A stretch of DNA of 64,000 nt from Nitrospira japonica (GTDB taxonomy: Bacteria > Nitrospirota > Thermodesulfovibrionia > UBA6902): the NCBI GenBank assembly GCA_020723105.1, contig DYJL01000006.1:1-64000 (forward strand), written 5' to 3'. The position numbers were made by a program, and so were the translations under genes. Under the pieces are notes generated by a model. The model was not told the DNA's origin, did no database searches, and saw only the letters and a list, made by a program, of their open reading frames with translations. Position 1 is the stretch's first letter; the number at the start of each line of letters is the position of its first letter. Positions 16,301 through 23,668 of this stretch are shown piece by piece.

Positions 16301-16669
16301 ATGACATACTGCTATGTTATGGAAATTCTGAAACGGGTACTTAAAAAAAGCATTATTATTATTTTGCCTTCACTGGCAATAGCTTCCCTCTATGAACCCC
16401 GGAAGCTGCCCCTTGGCATTTTCATGGGGTGGTTATTTGGCATTGTGAATTTAAGGTCCCTTACAAAAAACGTTGAGGGGCTTATGGGGTCAGAGAGCGC
16501 TACTCCAAAGATCCTAATTTTAAATCTGATACGGTTGCTTGCGCTTTTTGCTGCCATTTTTGTTCTTGTATATTACAGGGTTGTAAATATATTTGGATTG
16601 TTGATAGGGTTTACAGTGGTGTTTGTATTAATACTTATTGAAGGGTGGAAGGTAGGCACGGGGAAGTAA
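16301..16669 (+). CDS. ATP synthase subunit I-like membrane protein
   Basis: 122 residues with four predicted transmembrane helices (about 16-32, 38-52, 72-90 and 94-115). The FMGWLFGIVNLRSLTKNVEG stretch resembles AtpI / ATP synthase I proteins. It sits 78 bp after the AtpZ-like gene, the usual order (atpZ-atpI-atpB-atpE), but the remaining F0 genes are missing here. The start could also be the ATG at 16319. Confidence 0.6.
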   Translation: MTYCYVMEILKRVLKKSIIIILPSLAIASLYEPRKLPLGIFMGWLFGIVNLRSLTKNVEGLMGSESATPKILILNLIRLLALFAAIFVLVYYRVVNIFGLLIGFTVVFVLILIEGWKVGTGK

Positions 16670-16745
16670 GCATTAAGTGTTTTAACACTGGGAATCTAAA
16701 AGAATATAAATAAGCATAAATGATGTTCTGATTAAATTTTTTTAT

Positions 16746-16775
16746 TTGACGTTGAAACAATGCTTATTTTAATAT
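16746..16775 (+). promoter_or_regulatory. Candidate promoter of dsrAB
   Basis: TTGACG (16746-16751), an 18-bp spacer and TAATAT (16770-16775) form a good vegetative promoter. It would give dsrA a leader of about 135 nt. No other feature is needed to explain the 248-bp gap before dsrA. Confidence 0.5.
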
Positions 16776-16827
16776 GTTTAACTGTTTTTTTTCTGTTCTT
16801 GTTCAAAGTTCACAAATAAAACACTAA

Positions 16828-16863
16828 CGCAAAGGAAAGTTCGAATTTTTTCGTTTTCTTGCG
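16828..16863 (+). promoter_or_regulatory. Hairpin in the dsrA 5' leader
   Basis: Imperfect inverted repeat: CGCAAAGGAAAGTTCGAA pairs with TTCGTTTTCTTGCG across a short T-rich loop. It lies in the predicted untranslated leader of dsrA, about 55 bp before the start codon. It could stabilise the mRNA or be an operator; I cannot assign it to a known element. Confidence 0.4.
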
Positions 16864-16917
16864 CAACTCTAAATTCTCTTGTAGATATGCAAGGGCAAAA
16901 ATAAAAAGGAGGTACAC

Positions 16918-18102
16918 ATGAGCGGGAAGTATAAAACACCAATGTTGGACGAGCTTGAAAAAGGACCGTGGCCCAGTTTTGTTACAGAAATAAAAAAGGC
17001 TGCGAAAAAGAGCCCGATGGCAGATGATGAATTGGGACAGCTTGAAAAATCATATGTCACAAAACGCGGATACTGGAAACATGGCGGTATCGTCGGAGTT
17101 CTTGGATACGGAGGAGGTGTTATCGGAAGATATTCCTCATTACCTGAAGAGTTTCCGGGGATTGCTCATTTCCACACAGTAAGAATTAACCAGACCAGCG
17201 GGTTCTTCTATACTGCAAAGGCCTTAAAAGAAATTTGCGACATCTGGGATAAATACGGAAGCGGACTTACAAATATGCATGGTTCTACAGGGGATCTGGT
17301 TCTCCTTGGAACAACCACTGAAAACCTTGAAGCCATCTTTGCTGAATATTCTTCACGCGGATGGGATCTTGGCGGTTCAGGTTCTGCAATGAGGACCCCA
17401 AGTTGCTGCGTGGGCCCAGGCCGTTGCGAATGGGCTTGCATAGATACCCTTGATATTACATATAACCTTACTCAGGAATTTCAGGATGAACTTCACAGGC
17501 CGGCATTCCCTTATAAATTTAAGATTAAAACTGCTGGTTGTGCAGTAGACTGCGTTGCAGCTATTGCCCGTGCAGACCTGTCCATTATCGGCACATGGAA
17601 AGGCAACATCCAGATTGATCAGGCAGAAGTGAAAAAATATGCAGGGTCAGGCATGAACATACAGGCCGAGATAATTGATTTGTGCCCTACAGAATGCATG
17701 AACTACAATAACGGCGAGATAAAAATTAATGACGCTCAATGCAGCAGATGTATGCATTGTATAGCGAAGATGACAAAGGCGCTGAGACCCGGTAAGGAAA
17801 AGGGTGCAACCCTTCTTGTTGGTAGTAAGGCCCCGATTGTTGTCGGTTCATTACTTTCATGGGTAGTAGTTCCATTTATGAAGGTGGAGCCGCCTTATAC
17901 AGAATTAAAGACCATTATTCGCAGCATGATTGAATGGTGGGATGACACTGCAAAACCGAGAGAGAGAATCGGCGAAGTTCTTGAGGTAAAAGGCATGAGG
18001 CCGTTCCTTGAGCACATTGGAGTGCCTCCTCAGCCGCAGCAGGTCAAAGAGCCGAGAAAAGACCCGTTCTTCTTCTGGGCGGAAAGCGATTTCAAGAAAT
18101 AA
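16918..18102 (+). CDS. dsrA: Dissimilatory sulfite reductase alpha subunit
   Basis: 394 residues. Siroheme/[4Fe-4S] ligand cysteines lie in the SCCVGPGRCEWAC and TAGCAVDC regions (about 161-173 and 206-212). An inserted ferredoxin domain follows (LCPTECMNY...CSRCMHC, about 258-283). With DsrB it forms the alpha2beta2 enzyme that reduces sulfite and loads sulfur onto DsrC. The start has a strong AAGGAGG site. It opens the dsr locus, and the presence of DsrD downstream supports the reductive type. Its product would be cytoplasmic. Confidence 0.98.
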   Translation: MSGKYKTPMLDELEKGPWPSFVTEIKKAAKKSPMADDELGQLEKSYVTKRGYWKHGGIVGVLGYGGGVIGRYSSLPEEFPGIAHFHTVRINQTSGFFYTAKALKEICDIWDKYGSGLTNMHGSTGDLVLLGTTTENLEAIFAEYSSRGWDLGGSGSAMRTPSCCVGPGRCEWACIDTLDITYNLTQEFQDELHRPAFPYKFKIKTAGCAVDCVAAIARADLSIIGTWKGNIQIDQAEVKKYAGSGMNIQAEIIDLCPTECMNYNNGEIKINDAQCSRCMHCIAKMTKALRPGKEKGATLLVGSKAPIVVGSLLSWVVVPFMKVEPPYTELKTIIRSMIEWWDDTAKPRERIGEVLEVKGMRPFLEHIGVPPQPQQVKEPRKDPFFFWAESDFKK

Positions 18103-18137
18103 ATAATAAAACAAATAAGATAAGGAGGAATAAGTAC

Positions 18138-19214
18138 ATGGCATTACCCAAAAGACAAACAGACATTGGACCACCTAAATATGATCAGTTTATTCCGCCT
18201 GTAGTAAAGAAAAACTACGGCAAATGGAAATATCATGAAGTGTTAAGCGGCGGCACTATGGTGCATGTGGCAGAAAGCGGTGACAAGCTTTATACAGTAA
18301 GGGTTGCATCACCAAGGATATTAAGCACCGAGACTATCCGTGAAATCTGTGATATGGCAGAAAAGTATTGTGACGGTTATCTTCGCTTTACTACAAGAAA
18401 CAACGTAGAATTTCTTGTATCTGACCAGAGCAAGATGGAACCTCTTTTGGCAGAACTGAAGGCAAAGAAATATTCTGTCGGTGGTATCGGGCCGAGAATC
18501 AGCAATGTCGTACATACACAGGGTTGGGTGCATTGCCACAGTGCATGTACAGACGCTTCAGGACTTGTTAAGGCAATAATGGATGACGTTTATGAGTATT
18601 TCACAACAAAGGAACTGCCGAATAAAGTAAGGCTTGCAGTTGCTTGCTGTGTTAATATGTGCGGTGCGGTTCATTGTTCTGATATAGCTGTTGTTGCTGT
18701 GCATAGGAAAGTGCCGACAATCGCCCATGAAAACGTTCAGAAGGTATGCGAGATTCCGACAACAGTTGCATCATGTCCGACCTCAGCAATCAGGCCGGAT
18801 CCAAAGAACAAGTCGGTTATAATCAATGAAGATAAATGTATGTACTGCGGGAACTGCTTCACAGTATGTCCTCCGATCGACATTCATAAGCCTGAAGACG
18901 ATGGCGTGGCAATAGTTGTAGGCGGTAAAATCGGCAGTCTGAGAACCAGTCCAAAGTTCTCCAAATTGGCAATTCCATTCTTCTACAATGAACCTCCAAG
19001 ATGGCCCAAGGTCGTTGCTGCAATAAGGAACATCCTTGAGGTATATGCGAAAAATGCAAGGAAACATGAGAGGGTTGGCGAATGGATTGAGAGAATCGGA
19101 TGGGAAGACTTCTTCAATTTGACCGGAATCGAATTTACATTCCAGCATATTGATGACTTCACTTTCGCAAGAGACACATTCAGGACTTCAGCAGCATTTA
19201 AGTATTCAAAATAA
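18138..19214 (+). CDS. dsrB: Dissimilatory sulfite reductase beta subunit
   Basis: 358 residues. Carries the catalytic siroheme-[4Fe-4S] cysteines (WVHCHSACTDAS and ACCVNMCGAVHCSD, about 131-185) and a C-terminal ferredoxin-type cluster site (CPTSAI ... CMYCGNCFTVCPP, about 214-252). It pairs with DsrA. It starts 35 bp after dsrA with an AAGGAGG site. A strong hairpin follows the stop codon at 19231-19257, before dsrD. Confidence 0.98.
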   Translation: MALPKRQTDIGPPKYDQFIPPVVKKNYGKWKYHEVLSGGTMVHVAESGDKLYTVRVASPRILSTETIREICDMAEKYCDGYLRFTTRNNVEFLVSDQSKMEPLLAELKAKKYSVGGIGPRISNVVHTQGWVHCHSACTDASGLVKAIMDDVYEYFTTKELPNKVRLAVACCVNMCGAVHCSDIAVVAVHRKVPTIAHENVQKVCEIPTTVASCPTSAIRPDPKNKSVIINEDKCMYCGNCFTVCPPIDIHKPEDDGVAIVVGGKIGSLRTSPKFSKLAIPFFYNEPPRWPKVVAAIRNILEVYAKNARKHERVGEWIERIGWEDFFNLTGIEFTFQHIDDFTFARDTFRTSAAFKYSK

Positions 19215-19230
19215 AACTATATGGATACAG

Positions 19231-19257
19231 TGGGGGCAGGTTTAAAACCTGCCCCCA
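19231..19257 (+). promoter_or_regulatory. Intercistronic hairpin between dsrB and dsrD
   Basis: Perfect inverted repeat of GGGGGCAGGTTT and its complement across a single central base (19232-19256), extended by one T-A pair. No U-run follows, so it is more likely an mRNA stabiliser or processing site that uncouples dsrAB levels from downstream genes than a terminator. Confidence 0.6.
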
Positions 19258-19282
19258 TAACACCATAGAAAGAGGTGAGGAT

Positions 19283-19531
19283 ATGGAAACAGCAGAATTA
19301 CAGGATAAAATCTTCGCTTTTATGGAAAAGATGAAGGGCAAGAAAAAACTCAAAGAAAAAGACGTTATCAAGGCCCTTGCAGAGGAGACAGGAGAGGCAC
19401 CTGATGCAGTTAAGAAGGCTCTCAGAGGCATGATAGATGTTGGCAGGCTTATGTATTCTTACGGCGGAGGCGCCAGCTCTGTTGAAATTCCAAGCGAAGA
19501 ATACCTCAGAGAAAAAGGACTCATTAAATAA
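19283..19531 (+). CDS. dsrD: DsrD, activator of dissimilatory sulfite reductase
   Basis: 82 residues, the usual size, with a winged-helix pattern (KEKDVIKALAEETGEAPDAVKKALRGMI) and a C-terminal LMYSYGGGASSVEIP strand. DsrD has been shown to stimulate DsrAB sulfite reduction allosterically. It marks reducers rather than sulfur oxidisers. The ribosome binding site is AAAGAGGTGAGG. It follows dsrB in the standard order. Confidence 0.95.
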   Translation: METAELQDKIFAFMEKMKGKKKLKEKDVIKALAEETGEAPDAVKKALRGMIDVGRLMYSYGGGASSVEIPSEEYLREKGLIK

Positions 19532-19582
19532 AGAAGTTATCAGACCACTGATTCGTTATTTTCTATAATGACTTATGATGGT

Positions 19583-19645
19583 GTCATTCCTGCGTAAGCA
19601 GGAATCCAAAACCTTAATCTGGATTCCCGCATTCGCGGGAATGAC
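19583..19645. repeat. REP-like palindromic repeat upstream of cobB
   Basis: Left arm (19583-19608, GTCATTCCTGCGTAAGCAGG...) and right arm (19620-19645) are imperfect inverted copies. Read in the frame of cobB it would encode the repeat-derived peptide VSFLRKQESK...IPAFAGMT, which I treat as noncoding and use as a reason to start cobB at 19689. Confidence 0.85.
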
Positions 19646-19688
19646 ATTTTTTATTTATGGCTACTTGTTTCTGGTTTTTAATTATTCG

Positions 19689-21206
19689 ATGATTCAATCG
19701 CACGATATATCAGTTCCAAGGCTAATTGTTTCCGGTCTCCGAGGGGGAAGTGGGAAGACAATTCTTTCTTTATGTCTTGTTACCCTGTTACGGAGTAAAG
19801 GCTATAAAGTTACGACCTTTAAAAAAGGCCCTGATTATATTGACGCTGGATGGCTGGCAAAGGCGGCCGGCTCTCCATGCTATAATTTGGACCTCTTTAT
19901 GATGACGCCTGAACAGGCGCGGCAGTCTTTTGTAGCACATACCCCTTACCCCTTACCCCTTACTCCTTTTCATATAGCTCTCATTGAAGGCAATAGGGGC
20001 CTGTTTGACGGTATGGATCATGAGGGCACTTACAGCACTGCGGAACTTGCAAAGCTCCTTGGAACGCCAGTGATATTAATTATTGATTGTACAAAAGCGA
20101 CCAGCACGATTGCTGCGATGGTTTTAGGCTGCCAAAAGATGGATTCCAGGGTGCAGATCGGCGGTGTTGTGTTAAACAACATTGCAACGGCAAGACAGGA
20201 AGCAGTAATAAGAAAAGCTATCGAAGAAAAATGCAGCCTGCCTGTTGTCGGCGCAATACCAAGACTGAAGAAATATCCATTTCCTGAGAGACATATGGGG
20301 TTGACACCTTTTCAGGAACATTTGGACGTAGATAAGTCTCTTCAAGATGTAGCAGAGATTGGAGAGAAATATATTGATATAGATCAGGTATTGAAAATTG
20401 CGAACGAGGCGTCGCCATTGGAGACAGGGATTAGGGATCAGGGATTAGGGATTAGCGAAAAAACAACCACTGTCTTTACTAACCCCCAAACCCTAACCCC
20501 TAAACCCTCTGTCAAAATAGGTATCATCAGGGACTCAGCCTTTCAATTTTACTATCAGGAGAATTTTGAAGAGCTTGAAAAAAGGGGTGTTGAACTAATA
20601 GAAGTCAGTCCATTAAGAGAAACAGAGCTTCCTGAAATAGATGCGCTTTACATTGGTGGAGGCTTTCCTGAAACACACGCAATAGCATTGGCTGATAATA
20701 TAAGTTTCAGAAATTCATTGTTTGATGCAATTCAGAGAGAGCTTCCTGTTTACGCTGAGTGCGGTGGATTGATGTATCTGGGAAAGAGTCTAATCCTTGA
20801 GAATAAAACTTATCCTATGGTCGGCGTTTTTCCGATAGTATTCGGTTTAGAAAAGAAACCGCAGGCGCACGGTTATACAATTGTTGAGGTCGAAAAAATA
20901 AATCCATATTTCTCTCATAAGACTATTCTCAGAGGGCATGAGTTTCATTATTCGAAGGTCCTTGAAATAGGGGAATATAATTGCTCTCCCAATATTGGCG
21001 AGGGAAGACAGAAGGAATTTTCAGGGAAAATATATATGGCCTTCAATGTCAAACGCGGAAAAGGAATTGTTGACGGAAAAGACGGCATGTGTTACAAGAA
21101 TGTATTTGCTTCATATACACATCTTCATGCCATTGGTGCGCCTGAATGGTCCGACGGGATGGTAAGGTGTGCAATGAAATTTAAGGATGTTTCGAAAAGT
21201 TTATGA
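19689..21206 (+). CDS. cobB: Cobyrinate a,c-diamide synthase-like amidotransferase (DsrN)
   Basis: About 505 residues. The N-terminal dethiobiotin-synthetase-like ATPase starts with a P-loop (SGLRGGSGKT). The C-terminal class I glutaminase has the nucleophile Cys in ECGGLMYLG and the catalytic His near HGYTIVEV/GHEFHYS. In dsr loci this protein (DsrN) is thought to amidate siroheme using glutamine. The start is set at ATG 19689, because 38 further upstream codons are translated from a REP-like repeat. Two in-frame heptamer-repeat tracts (19941-19966 and 20421-20510) add non-conserved Pro- and Thr-rich segments between conserved blocks. Confidence 0.92.
   Translation: MIQSHDISVPRLIVSGLRGGSGKTILSLCLVTLLRSKGYKVTTFKKGPDYIDAGWLAKAAGSPCYNLDLFMMTPEQARQSFVAHTPYPLPLTPFHIALIEGNRGLFDGMDHEGTYSTAELAKLLGTPVILIIDCTKATSTIAAMVLGCQKMDSRVQIGGVVLNNIATARQEAVIRKAIEEKCSLPVVGAIPRLKKYPFPERHMGLTPFQEHLDVDKSLQDVAEIGEKYIDIDQVLKIANEASPLETGIRDQGLGISEKTTTVFTNPQTLTPKPSVKIGIIRDSAFQFYYQENFEELEKRGVELIEVSPLRETELPEIDALYIGGGFPETHAIALADNISFRNSLFDAIQRELPVYAECGGLMYLGKSLILENKTYPMVGVFPIVFGLEKKPQAHGYTIVEVEKINPYFSHKTILRGHEFHYSKVLEIGEYNCSPNIGEGRQKEFSGKIYMAFNVKRGKGIVDGKDGMCYKNVFASYTHLHAIGAPEWSDGMVRCAMKFKDVSKSL
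19941..19966. repeat. In-frame heptamer tract in cobB
   Basis: Three direct copies of ACCCCTT plus a degenerate fourth (ACTCC) sit inside the coding region and encode a TPYPLPLTP stretch. The period is exactly 7 bp. Confidence 0.8.
20421..20510. repeat. In-frame inverted heptamer tracts in cobB
   Basis: Units of GGGATTA (20427-20455) are followed about 25 bp later by complementary AACCCCT-type units (20480-20510). Together they form a potential hairpin inside the gene. Translated, this is a linker between the ATPase and glutaminase halves, so the enzyme probably tolerates it. Confidence 0.8.
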
Positions 21207-21535
21207 GACGACGACCGTTACAGTGTCCGTTCTGTGATAATTACCTGGCAAGCCCCGCTGATATTCGCATCAGGTCACTGGATATTACCGGAGGCATATG
21301 TACTTGCGGCGCAGTGTATGTCCTGGACCGCAAGGGGCATAACCTTGGTGAGATATATCTGGATGCTTTGACTTTTTTGTGTAAAGGTGATTTCGATAAG
21401 GCCGTAACACTGGTGCCAGAACAATATGAAGAAGAGATTATCGATTATGATATTCACTCAAATACAATAAGCCGGAGAGAGAGTAAAACGGGAAGATTGG
21501 GCAAGATAATTTTTATGAGGTTGAGAGATTTGTAA
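21203..21535 (+). CDS. Small protein of unknown function in the dsr locus
   Basis: 110 residues, overlapping the cobB stop (ATGA), so translationally coupled. An N-terminal CPFC...CTCG pair (residues 8-11 and 33-35) suggests a zinc ribbon or metal site. The rest is mixed alpha/beta with no recognisable motif. Position between dsrN and dsrC suggests a role in sulfite reductase maturation or sulfur relay, but I do not recognise the family and give no function. Confidence 0.75.
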   Translation: MRRRPLQCPFCDNYLASPADIRIRSLDITGGICTCGAVYVLDRKGHNLGEIYLDALTFLCKGDFDKAVTLVPEQYEEEIIDYDIHSNTISRRESKTGRLGKIIFMRLRDL

Positions 21536-21558
21536 ATGTTTTTATAAGATTTTTTTAT

Positions 21559-21587
21559 TTGACCTGTAACGGTTTTATGTATTATAG
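21559..21587 (+). promoter_or_regulatory. Candidate promoter of dsrC
   Basis: TTGACC (21559-21564), a 17-bp spacer and TTATAG (21582-21587). It lies in the 142-bp gap between the small dsr-locus protein and dsrC, and would give dsrC its own transcription start. Confidence 0.5.
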
Positions 21588-21677
21588 TTTTACCTATTTT
21601 CCGGTATTGCCATAATAAATATCTTCCATTTGACATAGAAGATACCAATAAAATTCAAATAAGAAAGGAGTACAATA

Positions 21678-22013
21678 ATGCCAACTATAGAAGTTGATGG
21701 AAAGAATTTTGAAGTAGATGAGGACGGATACTTGCAGGACTGGCAGGAATGGAATGAAAACGTTGCAAAGAAAATGTCACAGGATGACGGTATTGAATTG
21801 ACTGAGTCACATTGGGAAGTTATCAAATTTCTCAGAGACTACTTTGAGAAGTACCAGATAGCTCCGATGATCAAGATACTTACCAAGGAGATTGGTAAGG
21901 TTATGGGACCGGAAAAGGGGAATACAAAGTATCTTTATGAATTGTATCCGGCAGGTCCTGCAAAACAGGCCTGTAGATACGCCGGACTTCCAAAACCGAC
22001 CGGTTGCGTATAA
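21678..22013 (+). CDS. dsrC: DsrC, sulfur-carrier protein of sulfite reduction
   Basis: 111 residues. The C-terminal arm has both redox cysteines, C99 and C110 (QACRYAGLPKPTGCV), ten residues apart as in true DsrC. The single-Cys relatives TusE/RspA lack this pair. DsrAB builds a trisulfide between these cysteines, which DsrMKJOP then reduces. It has a strong AGAAAGGAG site and its own promoter candidate, as expected for a very abundant protein. A hairpin follows the gene. Confidence 0.97.
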   Translation: MPTIEVDGKNFEVDEDGYLQDWQEWNENVAKKMSQDDGIELTESHWEVIKFLRDYFEKYQIAPMIKILTKEIGKVMGPEKGNTKYLYELYPAGPAKQACRYAGLPKPTGCV

Positions 22014-22066
22014 ATATTACCGTTTAAAAATAAACATCATATTTAGTAAACCTTGAGAACCTGAAG

Positions 22067-22087
22067 AGGACAGTATATTACTGTCCT
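22067..22087 (+). promoter_or_regulatory. Hairpin after dsrC
   Basis: Perfect 9-bp stem (22067-22075, AGGACAGTA, with 22079-22087) and a 3-nt loop, with no U-run behind it. It resembles the hairpin after dsrB and could protect the dsrC message or damp expression of dsrMKJOP. Confidence 0.55.
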
Positions 22088-22104
22088 GTGGATAGAGACA
22101 GGAT

Positions 22105-22677
22105 ATGAAGTTAACGAACCTTCTATCAGAGAAAAAGTCTGCTGTCTTAAACAGATGGTATGATGCCATTCTTAATACCTATCCATCTGATACTTCAAGT
22201 TTTCTAAAACAGCAAAAAAACCCGTTCCTGAATCCGGTGGGTTCTACAATATTTCAAGGAATAGAGGATCTCTTTAATGAACTCCTCCAGTGTAAGATGG
22301 AGGGGGAACGGGTTTCTCAGTTCCTTGACAATATTATTCGGATCCGGGCGGTCCAGAACTTTACCCCCTCACAGTGTATCAGTTTCATCCTGTTTTTAAA
22401 GAAGGTAATCAGAGAAGAAATCAAAGACGAACTCGCAACGCAGCATCTGTATGATGAACTGCAGGAGCTGGAGTCGAAAATAGATGAGATGTCTCTTCTG
22501 GCCTTTGATATTTTCATGAAATGCCGTGAGAAACTTTTCCAGTTGAAAGCAGATGAATTGCAGAGGTGGACTTTCAGGAGATTGAAGAAAGCTGATGAAA
22601 TATACAGGCAGGAAAGTGTCCACGAAGACATTTATGATGAAATAACAGAATTTAAAAGAAAAGAGGTAGCCAAATGA
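22105..22677 (+). CDS. RsbRD-N-like domain protein upstream of dsrM
   Basis: 190 residues, mostly helical and soluble. The N-terminus (LLSEKKSAVLNRWYDAILNTYP...FLKQQKNPFLNPVG) fits the RsbRD N-terminal domain family, globin-like sensor modules of stressosome-type regulators. The C-terminal half is charged helix. Its stop overlaps the dsrM start (ATGA), so it is coupled to the electron-transfer complex. It may be a regulatory or assembly partner of DsrMKJOP; that is inferred from position. Confidence 0.75.
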   Translation: MKLTNLLSEKKSAVLNRWYDAILNTYPSDTSSFLKQQKNPFLNPVGSTIFQGIEDLFNELLQCKMEGERVSQFLDNIIRIRAVQNFTPSQCISFILFLKKVIREEIKDELATQHLYDELQELESKIDEMSLLAFDIFMKCREKLFQLKADELQRWTFRRLKKADEIYRQESVHEDIYDEITEFKRKEVAK

Positions 22678-23666
22678 ATGCCATTATTTCCCTTATAGCT
22701 GTTATTGGTCTTGTTTTGATCGCTTTAATAGGAGTCAATGTGGCGAACCTTCATTTCATCTTCGGGGTTGTTGTACCGTATTTTGCGATAGTTGTATTTT
22801 TGATCGGGGTAATCTCCCGTGTCATGAAATGGGGACGCACACCTGTGCCGTTTCGTATACCGACCACCTGTGGACAGCAGCAATCATTCCCATGGATAAA
22901 GCAGTCTAAACTTGACAATCCTTCAACAGCCGCAGGTGTAGTTGGAAGGATGCTCCTTGAAGTTTTATTGTTCCGCTCTCTTTTTAGCAATACAAAATTT
23001 GAATTAAGAGAAGGGCCCAAGATTGCATATGGATCAACAAAATGGCTTTGGTTGGGAGGGCTTGCATTCCACTGGTCCTTTTTTGTGGTATTGGTAAGAC
23101 ATTTAAGGTTATTTACCGAACCTGTTCCAGTCTTCCTCCAGAATATTGAGGCCCTTGACGGTTTTTTACAGGTTGGAATACCGGGGGTACTGATAAGCGG
23201 TGTAGTTCTCCTGTTGGCTGTGACCTATCTTTTCCTGAGAAGGGTCATTGAACCGGCAGTTCGCTATATCTCTCTTGCTGCTGATTATTTCCCGCTTTTT
23301 CTTATAATGAGCATTGCCCTTACCGGTATCCTGATGAGATATTTTCTAAGAGTGGATATAGTTGGTATAAAAGCATTGACAATAGGGTTGGTAAGTTTTA
23401 ATGCAAAGGTGCCGGAAGGTATCAGCGTTGTTTTTTACATCCATCTCTTTCTTGTCAGCACATTGTTTGCATATATACCATTCAGCAAAATAATGCATCT
23501 TGGCGGTGTGTTACTCAGCCCGACAAGAAATCTTCCCAACAACAGTCGTATGGTCAGACATATAAATCCATGGAACTATCCTGTCGAACTTCATACCTAT
23601 TCAGAGTATGAAGACGAGTTCAGAGAAAAAATGAAAAAAGCTGGACTACCAGTTGAGAAGGAGTAA
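22674..23666 (+). CDS. dsrM: DsrM, membrane cytochrome b subunit of DsrMKJOP
   Basis: 330 residues. The five or six transmembrane helices belong to the NarI/HdrE family (near 3-25, 30-50, 120-140, 165-190, 210-235 and 255-280), with histidines suited to b-heme ligation (LAFHWSFFVVLVRHLR, FYIHLF). It should exchange electrons with menaquinol and pass them to DsrK. Gene order dsrM-K-J-O-P with 2-bp or overlapping junctions is intact. Confidence 0.95.
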   Translation: MNAIISLIAVIGLVLIALIGVNVANLHFIFGVVVPYFAIVVFLIGVISRVMKWGRTPVPFRIPTTCGQQQSFPWIKQSKLDNPSTAAGVVGRMLLEVLLFRSLFSNTKFELREGPKIAYGSTKWLWLGGLAFHWSFFVVLVRHLRLFTEPVPVFLQNIEALDGFLQVGIPGVLISGVVLLLAVTYLFLRRVIEPAVRYISLAADYFPLFLIMSIALTGILMRYFLRVDIVGIKALTIGLVSFNAKVPEGISVVFYIHLFLVSTLFAYIPFSKIMHLGGVLLSPTRNLPNNSRMVRHINPWNYPVELHTYSEYEDEFREKMKKAGLPVEKE

Positions 23667-23668
23667 CT

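Noticed and set aside
19575-19688. An N-terminal extension of cobB
   Set aside because: It is the translation of a REP-like palindrome (VSFLRKQES-type peptide) and has no ribosome binding site of its own; the P-loop follows closely after ATG 19689.
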